NCBI GenBank assembly: GCA_003971905.1
Contig: RSEE01000060.1
Coordinates: 1 to 64,000 of the forward strand
Reading direction: 5' to 3'
Length of the DNA stretch: 64,000 bases
Origin: Moniliella sp. 'wahieum'
Lineage: Eukaryota > Basidiomycota > Moniliellomycetes > Moniliellales > Moniliellaceae
The translations under genes and the position numbers were made by a program. The notes beneath the pieces were generated by a model that saw only the letters and a program-made list of their open reading frames with translations, had not been told where the DNA came from and ran no database searches. This document shows positions 50,973 through 64,000 of this stretch, piece by piece. Numbering within the stretch: position 1 is the stretch's first letter; each line of letters opens with the position of its first letter.

Positions 50973-52937
50973 AATGTCTGCCTCCACGGAGCGTGCTCCC
51001 CTTCTGGGGTCAACGACCCCAACTACGCCTCGGTTGAGGCCCAGGATCCTGCTGCCACTGCTGAAGAGATTGCGCAGGAGAGCGCGTTCGAAGCCAGTGC
51101 GTCTTTCCCTTCCTGTTTGCGAGAATCAAACTGACGCGCTCGTCTCAGTCCAAGCCGCAGAGCATGGCGTTGACCCCGACTCGTCGGCTTTTGCGCCGCA
51201 CGTATCGCGCGTCTCGCTGCGTGGCGCGCCTGAAGAACCCGGATTGCCTCCCAAATCAGAGGTGCTGGTGATCTTGAGTGCGCTCTGGATCGGCAGTTTC
51301 CTCGCCGCCTTGGACGGGACGATTGTTGCGACCATTCTCGGCACGGTCGGTTCGGAGTTCAATGTGTCTAAGGAGATCTCGTGGCTTGGAACGTCCTACT
51401 TGCTACCCAGACAGGTTTCCAGCCACTGTACGGAAAGTGCTCCGACATTTTCGGACGCAAGCCTGCTACTCTCTTTGCCTCGGCAGTCTTTTTCCTTGGC
51501 TCGCTCCTTTGTGGGCTATCGCGCACGTTTACCCCAGCTTTGTCTTGCCCGTGCCTGGCCGGAATTGGCGGCGGGGTCTGACGACCATGTCGACCATTGT
51601 CACATCGGACCTGGTCTCACTCAAAGAGCGTGGCACGTACCAAGGCTTTGGTAACTGGTATATGCGGTTGGCGCCTCTGTTGGTGGGCCACTTGGAGGAG
51701 CGCTCGCCGACGGTGGCCTGGGATGGCGCTGGGCTTTCTTGATCCAGGTTCCGCTCTGTATGATCCACTTTGGCGTTGTCTCGGCCAAGGTCAAGATCCC
51801 GCCCGGCCCAGGTTCAATGATTGAGAAGTTGAAAAGGATTGACGCATTGGGTGGTGCGACGCTCGTCTTGTCCGTCACGCTTGTGCTACTTGCCCTCAGT
51901 TGGGGGGAAACACGCGCCCTTGGTCGGATGCCCTTGTGCTTTGCTCGCTCTTCAGTGGTATTGCACTGGCCGCAGGGTTTATCGTGGTGGAGAAGTACGT
52001 GGCACGGGAGCCGCTGATGCCGCTGCGTGTTCTTTTCCGGCGCACCCCTGGCGCCGTGGCATTGGCAGCACTCTTCACCTCGGTTAGCCAATTTGGGATC
52101 TTGTTCAACATTCCTCTCTACTTTACCACGATTGAGCGTACCTCCTCTTCCTACGCTGGTCTCCACTTGATCCCCAACTCAGTCCTTGCCTCCTCGTGCT
52201 CGATGGGCAGCGGCCTGATCATGGCCTGGACTGGACGCTACAAGCTAATGCTCCTCATCGTTTCGGCGGCGCGGCAGCGGTAGGCCCATTGGGAATGCTG
52301 TTCTGGCACCAGGGCACGTCTGAGTGGTTCTATTGGCTAATGATGCCCTGGAATGGCATTGGCTTTGGTGGCATCCTGACCATCACGCTTGTTGCGCTCA
52401 TTGCCTCGGTTGATCCAGCTGACATGTCAGCCGCAACCGGCATGACGTACCTCTTCCGTGCTGTGGGTTCGATCAGTGGTGTGTCGGTTTCGCAAGCCAT
52501 CCTGCAGCCCGCTTGCAGACAACGCTCTCTGCTGCAGGGCTCAAGCCAAAGATTGTTTCGGCCATCCGTGACGATGTGAACGTGATTGGCACGTTGCCAC
52601 GCAAGCTCCGCGAAGCGGCGATTGGCGCCTACACCCATCTCTCCGCTCCGTCTTCCTATTCATTTTCCTTACGACTATCTGTGCCTTCTTGGCGACCATC
52701 CCCATCCAGGAATTTGCCCTTCCCGGAGCCAAGCCAGCCCAGGCCCCCCCGTCGGCCCGACACACGAAGCCCATTGCAGAGGAGGAGGAACCTGCGGTAA
52801 ACTTTCTTGTCGTTTACTCTTGTTTTCTTTTCCCTTTTCCTTTTTCTTTTTTTCTCTTCCCTGTTTCCCTATCAATTCTTTCCCTTACTCGCATTATCAT
52901 CTCTTCTGAGGCAGTCAAGCACACAGAGAGAAACTGA
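50973..52937 (+). CDS. MFS permease, DHA2 type (vacuolar basic amino acid or drug transporter-like)
   Basis: Proton-coupled permease. Start at the ATG at 50973 (MSASTERAPLLGS), then an acidic N-terminus. A probable intron near 51100-51150 joins ESAFEAS to VQAAEHGVD. Transmembrane blocks follow: LVILSALWIGSFLAALDGTI with VATIL, QTGFQPLYGKCSDIFGRKPA (loop 2-3 signature GRKP), TLFASAVFFLGSLLCGLS, GASVGGPLGGALAD-like, WRWAFLIQVPL, LVLSVTLVLLALSWGG, GIALAAGFIVVEKY, FGILFNIPLYFTTIE, PLGMLFWHQGTSEWFYWLMM, ILTITLVALIAS and a last helix near IFLTTICAFLATIPIQEF. Order and the LDGTIVATIL motif fit the 14-TM Vba/Fnx1 group. The end exon is uncertain (a splice near 52798 to AVKHTERN is possible). Many indels. 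Substrate not determined. Confidence 0.82.
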
Positions 52938-53253
52938 TTACCCACAATGGGATGAGAACAAAGTGTCAGAGTTGCAACTCGCAGGAGGAGCGCAGGGAGA
53001 GGGGTACCCCCGAAGAAACTGCATTAAGCTGCGGAGGTTGATGCCTACAAAAAAGTGTTTTAGCGTCGTCGATTATTGGGCAAAAAGGGCAGCTACCGTC
53101 GCGGTCGAGCTAGGGGAATTGTAACTGTAGGTTTTGTCCGAATAGCATGACAGGCAGTCGTAGCAGAGAAAAGGGAGTTCGTTTTTGGCATCTCTGTGCG
53201 AGAGACGTTACAATCTGCAATTTGGGGTGAAACTGGTGTTGTGTAACAAAAAA

Positions 53254-53351
53254 TCTCCCCTCTGGGAGTCGAACCCAGGACATTCAGAGCGGAAGGTTTC
53301 TTCCAATAGACCAATTACAATCTGACGCTCTTCCAACTGAGCTAAGGAGAG
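53254..53351 (-). tRNA. tRNA-Tyr (GTA) with intron
   Basis: Acceptor CTCTCCT pairs with AGGGGAG; discriminator A at 53254. D-arm GCTC..GAGC; anticodon stem TCAGA/TCTGA with loop TTGTAA-, anticodon GTA; T-arm CTGGG-TTCGACT-CCCAG. Exon 1 is 53315-53351, a 25-nt intron 53290-53314 sits after position 37, as in all eukaryotic tRNA-Tyr, and exon 2 is 53254-53289. Directly downstream on the same strand is a T-run (TTTTTT), a pol III terminator. Confidence 0.95.
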
Positions 53352-53561
53352 GGCTGGGCTTGGGGGTCTCTGGATGGGTAATACTGACTAGTCTTTGTGT
53401 GCACGAATTACTTGACTCGCTCTTCTTTTGGACAGGGAGAACGCTACATTCCTAGTGGACACAAGTCTGTTCATTGATACGCTCACGTTCAAGTTCCCGT
53501 TCACATAAGAAATTGATATGCTCATCTTGTCCTTGTCTCCCCTTTGATTGCAGACCCGCGT

Positions 53562-54434
53562 TGCCACGGGCGGGCGCCGCCAGGGGGCCCGCCCTGGGGT
53601 TTTTGGGGTACAATCCCTTAGGCGACGGTAGTCGACTCACACGGTAGTTCGGGCTTATATGCTGGTTGGTGTGTCCGAGCGGAGCTAGGCGAGGAGAGGC
53701 CTTTGGTGGGCGGCTGCACGTGTGGCAAGGCTTCTTCGTCTGCACCGGCTTGGGCCGTAGTAAACGTGTCTGAAGCCTCCGGGACTTAGGGACGGAAGGA
53801 GGCAGAGGGGGACAAACACTGCCTCAACTGAGACTGGGAATCGACGCGACCAAAGGAGGCTCGCGCGACTGGACTGACGAAGGCTGGAGGACGAGGTCGG
53901 AGGAGATGTCGGACGCTAACAAGAGAGCTGCCTGTACTGGATCAATTGGCTGGAAAACGGGCAGGAGTCGGACAGGATAGGCGAGAGGGTAGACGAGGGG
54001 GTTGAGACGAGAGGGGGACGAGAATTGACGAGAGGATGACGAGAATGGAAGGGGGGGAAAAGATCCCCATCGACCAGGGGTACAGGCAGGATCAAAAGGG
54101 AAACGGATACAAGAGGGGATGTAGAAAGGAAGACACGTCAAAAGCGGGGGTGGTCGCCGCAGGCGCGACCGAGAAAGGAAAAGGAAACGGGGACGGGGCG
54201 ACAGACGTCGCCACGGCACTGGAAGCTCGGTGGCCTTATTCAGGCCGGCCGACTTGGACTTGGGCGGGGGGCGACTATTGCCGCGCAGATGCATGGCCCT
54301 TCGGCCACGATGCTTAATTTAGCCAACCATCATCACACTTGGTTGGCCTGCTGAGCACGCTCTACTGGGCATGTGCGGAGCAGGCGGGCCTTAGCTTGGG
54401 TCGGACCATCTCGTGTCCGCCGCAGCCCGTGACA
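53562..54434 (-). mobile_element. LTR copy C of the TGTYACRGG family (solo LTR)
   Basis: 873 bp, inverse orientation, closely colinear with copy B. Minus-strand start TGTCACGGG at 54434; the right terminus on the plus strand reads TGCCACGGG. Flanks CGCGT and CGCGG match at four of five bases, a likely 5-bp target duplication, so it is a solo LTR. It lies about 210 bp from the tRNA-Tyr gene. Confidence 0.85.
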
Positions 54435-57327
<2,893 letters not shown>

Positions 57328-60300
57328 GGCCCCGGCCCTTTTTCCGTACATGCACCAGCCCGTGCATCTCTTTGCCTCTCGCGCTTCTATGTCTCGTCCT
57401 GTTTTTTCCCCCCCCTGCCTCCTCTCCCATTGGATCCGCCTGTCTGCTGCGCCCTAGTTGCCCCGCAGCAACAACTATGACGTGTTTCCTTCCCTCCCTC
57501 GCCTCGTCCTCCAGTCTCGTCTGTTTCCGTGCGCAGGAGGAGCGCGCGTCGCCCTGGCCATCTACACTTCGTCTTCTCTTTCGTACGCGCATTTTGCGGT
57601 GCTGCGCACCACGAGGTAGTTCAGTATAGACATATGTTTAGCCTACAGTGAAAATGGTACGGTGGCCATCTTAGAAAACCCATCGTATTGAACAGAACAG
57701 CAGGCCGGGCGACTTGGCACCTCTCTTTTCAGTTTGCAGCCGTGCGAACTGGCGTTTGGCCCAGGCGTCAGGAGGTACAGCGGGCGAATAGGAGTGGGAA
57801 GCGACGCTTCAAGCTTCAAGCTTGACTTGAAGATTGACTGGACGAGCTTCGTCGATGAGTCGGCCCGGGGCATCCCTGAGATTGATTACGGCCTGTGGAA
57901 CGGTGAACGTCGAAGTTGAACGTTGAAGTTGAATGTTGATCACAGAGATCACCGCTCAGATAGATCATCGATCACCAGTAAGATGGGCCGCAACACTGCC
58001 GCAACAGAGCTGCTGAATCAGCAACGGGCGCCAGTGGCCATATGCGCAGCGCCCCCCAAACGAGCCACGGGTCAGGTCGTCGCGTCGCCCTTCAGTGTTA
58101 TGGGCACATCACGTGACTTGTAGCGCGCATCGTACTAAGGACGAAGATAGAGATACCAGACCGCGTCCTTGTTACACACTGAGGAGATCTTCATCACCTC
58201 CACTACGCCCATACACCTGCTGGAGTTCAGCTAGGGAGTGCTACAGCCCGCAGGAGAGATCAGCTTCAACATGTGCGGGAAGGCAGGGTGGTTAGTTACA
58301 CCAGTCGTGCAATTAAAGCACGCCAAAAGGGAAAGGAGACAGGAAAATAAGAGCAAATCCGTGTGATGAAGCAACCAAAAGGGGTTTGCACAGCTTGTAG
58401 AACGAATCTGGCCAGCTGTTATAGTAAGCAAGCGTTGCAGATCAATTGCGGGAGTGCTGGGGAACTGTAGTAGTAAGTAGCACGAACGTCTCCCACGCCC
58501 CTGCCTCTTCTCCCTACTGCCGTCTCTCTTCCTCTTCCCTTTTCTCCATTCACTCAGTTCACACAACTCTTTCTAACACCAGAAGATTTTGCCGTTATTT
58601 GGGTCGTCCCAGCCGCAAGCATGCGTCTCTCTCCGCGCTGCCGGTGCCCAAAAAACCTGCCTCAGAGAGTGAAGTTCTTACTACCTCCTTTTGAAGAGGA
58701 AAACCGTGAAATGGTCGAACAGTTTTCTTTCAAGTAAAAATGAAGACCACTCGGCTTTGAACACAACTGAGTCGGGTTGAATGCTGACTCTGTTTGCCCT
58801 TCCCGTATAATAGTCATGTTCCGATTCAACCGTCATATTGAGGATCCTATCTACACGCCAGGAAGGGAAGTGTATGCAGCAGACGCGCGTGGGTCCATAG
58901 TGAGAGGTCTGAGTCAGGTCACCGTCAGCGAGCCCTCTTGTCATTTTATTGCTGTAACCCTCAGTGTCACAGGTCTACTTTGCTATGGGAAATGGAGATT
59001 GTACTGCAGAGCTAAATGAAGAACTAGTAGGCTGTAATACGTTACGAAGCCGTATGCCCGTTTGAATTCTTCCGGAACGTGCTGGCCCCATTCTACCCTG
59101 CGTGTGCCGAGCCACGCTGTGTCACTTAATGCCCATGAGCGCGTGAGATGTTGTGGACCGCTGGTGTTCAACCCAACGCTCAGGATTATAACATTTTGTG
59201 GCCAGCAATACCATGCAACGATCTGCGCCCACCTCTCTCACCGGCCCCAAGAGTACGGTTGCCGTTGTTATTGAGATTATCATGGTTCATCTCCCTTCCT
59301 CTTGATCGCCCCCGTATGGTCTCGTTGTGCTTGCTTAAGGATCGATATCCATCAATATTGAAGAACAACTACTTCAGCGCAGACAGACCCCCCGTGACCA
59401 ATGTCAGTGGCAAAAGGGATTTGCTCACACGTCGGCCTAATAACCACACCTTACCCCCTTTCTTCTCAGCGCAACAGAACCGGTCTCCCCGGAAGGCATG
59501 GTTGGTCCTTCTGTGACGGTGAGAATTAGGGGTGTGGACATAGCCTTGCAGGGCGGAACAGAGACCGGAGCCAGGTTTCGGGCGCGGGGACCACAGGTAT
59601 AAGGGCCGAGTCGATGCATCTCCCTTTTCCTAATGCACAGCCCTCGATCTCTCAATAAAGGCCAAGAAGCCAGGTTGAAGAAGGAAGTCGTTATACAATG
59701 TGGTCGATGACCACCTCCCCGCGGGCCAAGACTAGACCAAGTTGTCACACGATTCGTCTCCACTCTCTAAGACGCAGGGGTGTCGTACACTGTGCCAGCG
59801 GCGCGGGACGTTCACACGGTTTGGTAAATCATGGTTGGCGCCGTGTTCGCGCTTATGCTTACGAAGTTCACGTGTACGTGAACTTTTGGTGTAAAGGAGC
59901 CACGGGGAATGTTGATCTTCTCGATGTATAATAGAACAGCTCGATACCTTTGTCGGCCAGCATCATTGACCGAAGCCCCTTCCGTGGTTTCCGCTTTCAC
60001 CGTCACAGAATACAACACCCCTCCATCCGGACGATGGCAGAGGAAACAGGAGATTGGTTTTTTGGTCACATCACGGTAAAAAGCATAGTGAAAGGGGCAG
60101 GCGGCCGGACAGGGCAACAAGCGACCGCGGATGTAAGAAGTGAATGGATGAAGCTTTGAAGCTTCAAGAACAGACAGGGGAGGGTATCACCTCGAATTGG
60201 GCGCTGGGTTGGGTAGCACACCGTCTTGTGATTTACAAAAGGGCATCTCACCGGCAGAAGCAGGGGCCTGGCTGTTGGTCGCACCTATCAGCCATACCTT

Positions 60301-60803
60301 TTTGCACTGCATCTGCGCCTCCGTCGCACCAAAAGGCGGATCGGTATAATGTTCCATGTTCCCCGAGAACAGCTGCCTATGCACAAAAGGTCTCGAGCTG
60401 GGATCTGACATGGATAAGGCGCGCAGAGAAAGGGTTTCTACCTCTCGATGATCATCGACGGTGAGTCTGAATATGGATTCGGTTCTCAGTCGCGCTCTCC
60501 TCCGCGTTCCATGTCACGAGCATCATTCATCACTCTGTTAATTCCATCCATCATTGGTCAAGCGGTTGGGTAATCAAGATGTCTGAATTCCCCAAAAGGG
60601 GGAACGCTGGGGATCCAAAAGCATAACACGTTTGTAGCAAGTCACGTACATAGGCCAGGCACCTTATCGATTATCCTACAACAAGCCCCTCTTACACGCA
60701 TCGCTGACCTCCGAAACCTATACGGTATCCAAATCCCGGGCCGGCCCAATCCCTGTCTCTTCCAGATGTGGCTGATCATGAGCACAAGGCCATGAGACGG
60801 TGC

Positions 60804-60840
60804 ATGAAGCTTGAAGCTTGAAGCTTGAAGCTTGAAGCCT
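60804..60840. repeat. AAGCTTG heptamer array
   Basis: Four to five tandem copies of the palindrome AAGCTT followed by G. Related clusters occur at 57805-57833 and 62404-62500. Confidence 0.9.
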
Positions 60841-61782
60841 GAGGGCCTGAGACTTAGACCTCAGGGTATGTGAGTGCAGTGTTGAGGCGCTGAGGCCTCG
60901 CTTCAAAGTTTAACCGAACGTTCAAGCTGTGAACGTTGAGGTCAAAACCACCACGTTCCTCATTACATGATCCGTTGCCCTCCGTCTGTCGAGGTTCTCT
61001 AACACCCAGTACTTTGGGTTCCCTCCGGTCCATCTCATGTTGCTCCTGACAATTGGGCTGCAACCAGACGGGCAAAAGACTGAGTACTGAGTAGTAGTAG
61101 GTGGAAAAGACTACTAAACCGCAAGTAGGAGAACTGAGGTGAACCCGGTGAACAAAGAATCGAGCTGGAAAAGGAGGTGTCGGAGGCCATGGAGAGAGAG
61201 AAGACAGGAGAGAGAAGCGGATTCAGAGTCAAAAAGGAAGATACAGGGCGAGGACATTGAAGACAGTAGCCTGTGTCAGAGCGTCGCAAGGGAGAGGAGA
61301 CACTGTGTCATCTCTGCACCACAACCAATATGCTCTCCCCGGGTGCATCAGGTGCATCCTCTGGTATTAGTTCTTCGAGGCCTAAGGCCTAAGACGTGAC
61401 ATCATCATCGCGTGGCGGTTTCAGCCTGTGCTCGTAGGGGTCCTGGCATCCAAAACCTCCAAGCTCAAAGCTAAGCTCCACAAGCACCAAGCGCCAAGCT
61501 CCAAACTCCAAACTCCAAACTCCAATAAGCTCCGAGAGTTCAAGCTCCAATAATAAGAAGCTCCGAGAACTCCACAAGACCCCGCATCCTCAGCTGCATG
61601 CATCTAATTTATCTGTGCATGTGACATGTGACATCGCACAATCCGCCGCCAGCATGAAGCTTCTGAGCTGGAGCAGGAAAGACGCATGTGCATGTTACAT
61701 CACATATCACATGTCACATGTCAGGCCTGCCGGGAAAGTTTCCGTGTCATGTTATTTTTATGGTTCGCTGCTATGACTGCAG

Positions 61783-62012
61783 TGTGGACGCGCGTGGACA
61801 GTGGACCGTGGACGGTGGACCGTGGACGGTGGACCGTGGACGCTGGACGGTGGACGGTGGACCGTGGACGGTGGACCGTGGACGGTGGACCGTGGACGGT
61901 GGACCGTGGACGGTGGACCGTGGACGGTGGACCGTGGACGGTGGACCGTGGACGGTGGACCGTGGACGGTGGACCGTGGACGGTGGACCGTGGACGGTGG
62001 ACCGTGGACGGT
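61783..62012. repeat. 14-bp minisatellite of two alternating heptamers
   Basis: The unit is GTGGACC plus GTGGACG, repeated about 15 times with few changes. It is open in several frames on both strands (for example Thr-Val-Asp-Arg-Gly-Arg-Trp), which explains spurious ORFs. The seven-base period is shared with the palindrome arrays. Confidence 0.95.
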
Positions 62013-62403
62013 AACCGGGGTAACCGGTTATACGTATAACCCGTAACGCGTAAACGTTAAATGGTGGAGGGCTAGTACGTTTTGTGACATGTGACATCTA
62101 AAAGTACACCGAGTCGTGTGTACACCACAGCGATTGTGGGTTTGAGAAGGACCGTTACACGCTACGCGTTACATCATACCATACCGGGTTACTCGGTCAC
62201 ATGTTGCACGCTACATGGATGTTCCGAGTCACTATCGCCTGTGGGCACACCGAAGCACCCAGATGCATCCAGAGGCTGTGAAGGGCACGATTGGGGGGGG
62301 GGAAAGTGGGAGACACTCGCTATGAGTCTCGATCCATTTAGATCTTAGAGAAAGTGTGCATATACGTACCATAGCGTAGAATAGCATGATGCATGGGTCA
62401 GAT

Positions 62404-62500
62404 GAAGCTTGGAGCTTGAAGCTCTTGAAGCTTGAAGCTTGAAGGCCGGAATAGTGGCACAATAATCTGAAGCTTTTGAAGCTTGAAGAAGCTTGAAGAT
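62404..62500. repeat. AAGCTTG heptamer cluster, interrupted
   Basis: AAGCTTG and close variants occur about nine times, with short insertions and a gap of unique sequence in the middle. Confidence 0.8.
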
Positions 62501-62742
62501 GTTTTGCCGCCGTGTGATAAAGTGTTTCTGCCACAAGCATATGTGGATTGGTTATCTCGATCATCGATTATCGACTAATCTACCATGCACAACTGCACGA
62601 TGTATAGGCACGAGATCGTTGAACGTTGACACATTGACCGTTGATACGTTGATCGACCTAGGAAGAGAAATATATTGGACCCATGTGGATTCAACATATA
62701 TTCAACACGGCTGAAGTTCAACGTTGTTCAGCCTTGAAAACG

Positions 62743-62775
62743 TACGTTCAACGTTCAACGTTCAACGTTCAACAT
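62743..62775. repeat. AACGTTC heptamer array
   Basis: Four tandem copies of the palindrome AACGTT plus C, the last with one change. Confidence 0.9.
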
Positions 62776-63077
62776 TCGCTGTTCACTATAGTTACCTAGT
62801 TACCGGTTACCGGCACATGCACAACTTGAACAGGTCCTTTATGACGGAGAAGACATAACGTTCACGACGTTCATGTCATGATGAACAAGTTCATCGATTC
62901 ATTTTCATCGAATGCATCGATCCTCGCTCAGGCGCTCAGCTGAGCGCTGCTCGTCGAGTGATTATCGAGAGTATCGATAAACCATCTGCGTCGTTAACGT
63001 CATTAACGTCATTAATCATCGACCTCTTGAATATGGTGGACTGTGGCGAGCGAGGCTCTCGGGAATATTAGTCGCAG

Positions 63078-63110
63078 TCACTAGTCACATGTCACATGTC
63101 ACATGTCACA
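63078..63110. repeat. ACATGTC heptamer array
   Basis: ACTAGTC once, then three copies of ACATGTC. Two palindromic cores with the same spacer base sit side by side here. Confidence 0.9.
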
Positions 63111-63766
63111 CCTGGAAAGCTTATTAAAGTTGGTATCTGTTGGGACCCGTGGTCCCGTACTTAGGCCAAGGCGCCTCATCACCCTTCACCCCTGATTTGT
63201 CCTCCGAAGCCTCCACGTGTACTCAGGCTTGTCTGAATCCCTGTCTCTAGTGTGGCACAAGGCTTAGACCGCAACCACCACCATCGCGATTGCATTGCTC
63301 TACATTTCCAGAGGTTCTTCACCCAATCCCTTGGGTTCCTCCGGTCTTACAGTATCGCCGTCGATGGCCCCCCACAACGAATGGTTTTTGAACACGTTGA
63401 ACAACGATTCGATCAACTGATCAACGTGGTCAACGTCGAGTCGCACGTTGTCCGACGGATGGGTGAGAGGTTCAGCCGCTAGCCAAGGCATGGTTACTCC
63501 GATTACTCCGGTTACTAGTTACTCCGGTCTAGTTACCAGTTCCATGTTGAAGCCTACGGCCTACCTATACCAGGAGATACTATGGTTACAAGTGCCAAGT
63601 AGGTACTTGTCTGTTGCTAGCGTTTACTGGTTACCTTACCATTACCAGCCTGTTGCCGGAGATGGATTATCGATTATCGAGATAGGTATATCCTGGAATC
63701 GACGGGCATCGATGATCGATGGTCGGTGATCCGGTGATCCGCGACTGTCTGAGATCTGAACCATTG

Positions 63767-63795
63767 GTGATCGATGATCGATGATCGATGATCTT
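63767..63795. repeat. ATCGATG heptamer array
   Basis: Three to four tandem copies of the palindrome ATCGAT plus G. The 63660-63725 stretch upstream has further ATCGA and GATCGATGGTC motifs. Confidence 0.9.
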
Positions 63796-64000
63796 GTTTG
63801 GGGATGCTCGATGCCAATGCCCCCCAATGCCCCGCCTGCCCGTCTTCTCCCGAGCAGGCAGAGGATGGCAGGTGCGCCGAGCGCTGTGGGCCGAACGGGC
63901 GCCTGCCCGTGCTACATACGCTGCCCTCCGTTGTACGTTGTACGCTACGCAAGTGGACCGTGGAGTGGCCGTACAGCAGAGCTAGTAGCGCCCAGACACG

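Larger units (their letters stand above)
57328..64000. other. Gene-free region, 6.7 kb, rich in short tandem motifs
   Basis: No coding or RNA gene I can support; frames are short and without motifs. From about 57.8 kb, and densely from 60.8 kb on, the DNA is filled with short arrays: AAGCTTG, AACGTTC, ATCGATG, ACATGTC and GGTTACC types, plus a 14-bp minisatellite at 61783-62012. No telomeric repeat is visible, but the texture fits repeat-rich, possibly subtelomeric or transposon-derived DNA. Confidence 0.5.

Noticed and set aside
61783-62012. CRISPR-like periodic array
   Set aside because: The units are directly adjacent without spacers and the host is a eukaryote; it is a minisatellite.
57328-64000. 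Telomere or rDNA at the right end
   Set aside because: No telomeric TTAGGG-type array and no recognisable 5S, 5.8S, 18S or 28S sequence.

Overview
The window is nuclear DNA from a fungus, most probably a basidiomycete. The evidence is short spliceosomal introns (about 50-95 nt, GT..AG), GC-rich coding sequence, C/T-rich leaders, and a fungal gene set: chitin deacetylase, a Yhm2-type mitochondrial carrier, Nfs1, Sse1/Hsp110, RPL7, a Jsn1-type RRM+PUF protein, Cyp40/Cpr6, actin with one intron, histone H3, a Zn2Cys6 regulator, a DHA2-type permease and an intron-containing tRNA-Tyr. I cannot fix the genus; a smut-like (Ustilaginomycotina) yeast is a guess.

Almost every conserved gene is broken by single-base insertions or deletions, often in C or A runs. 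Histone H3 is 409 nt instead of 411, and actin exon 1 is 148 nt instead of 150. The protein similarity continues in another frame directly after each break, so these look like assembly or read errors and not decay. I therefore annotate whole loci, and most coordinates below span more than one reading frame. The tRNA(m3C)-type methyltransferase at 38254-39213 is one clean frame.

Layout. 1-10.6 kb: chitin deacetylase (cut by the window edge), an RCC1-repeat protein with a C-terminal PHD finger, calcipressin, pICln, and a large coiled-coil protein with a GAS2/GAR domain. 11.5-18.2 kb: PNGase A-like glycoamidase, Yhm2-like carrier, Nfs1. 19.2-25.2 kb: a Lys-rich protein of unknown function, Hsp110 (with a perfect heat-shock element upstream), RPL7. 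25.2-28.6 kb: gene-free. 28.6-37.3 kb: a zinc-cluster regulator, then a transposon-rich patch (two ~0.9 kb LTRs of one family, a third LTR type, a chromodomain remnant of a Ty3/gypsy integrase, a 0.5 kb fold-back element) that surrounds an SDR gene. 38.2-53 kb: methyltransferase, Jsn1-like PUF protein, actin, Cyp40, a two-RRM protein, an MFS permease, tRNA-Tyr. 53.5-57.3 kb: a third LTR copy and histone H3. 57.3-64 kb: no supportable gene, but many short tandem arrays.

The most unusual structural signal is in the intergenic DNA. It carries many short tandem arrays whose unit is seven bases: a six-base palindrome plus one base (AAGCTT+G, ATCGAT+G, AACGTT+C, ATGCAT+G, ACATGT+C, ACTAGT+C and others). 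Different palindromes share the same architecture, and none of the arrays I found lies inside a recognised gene.
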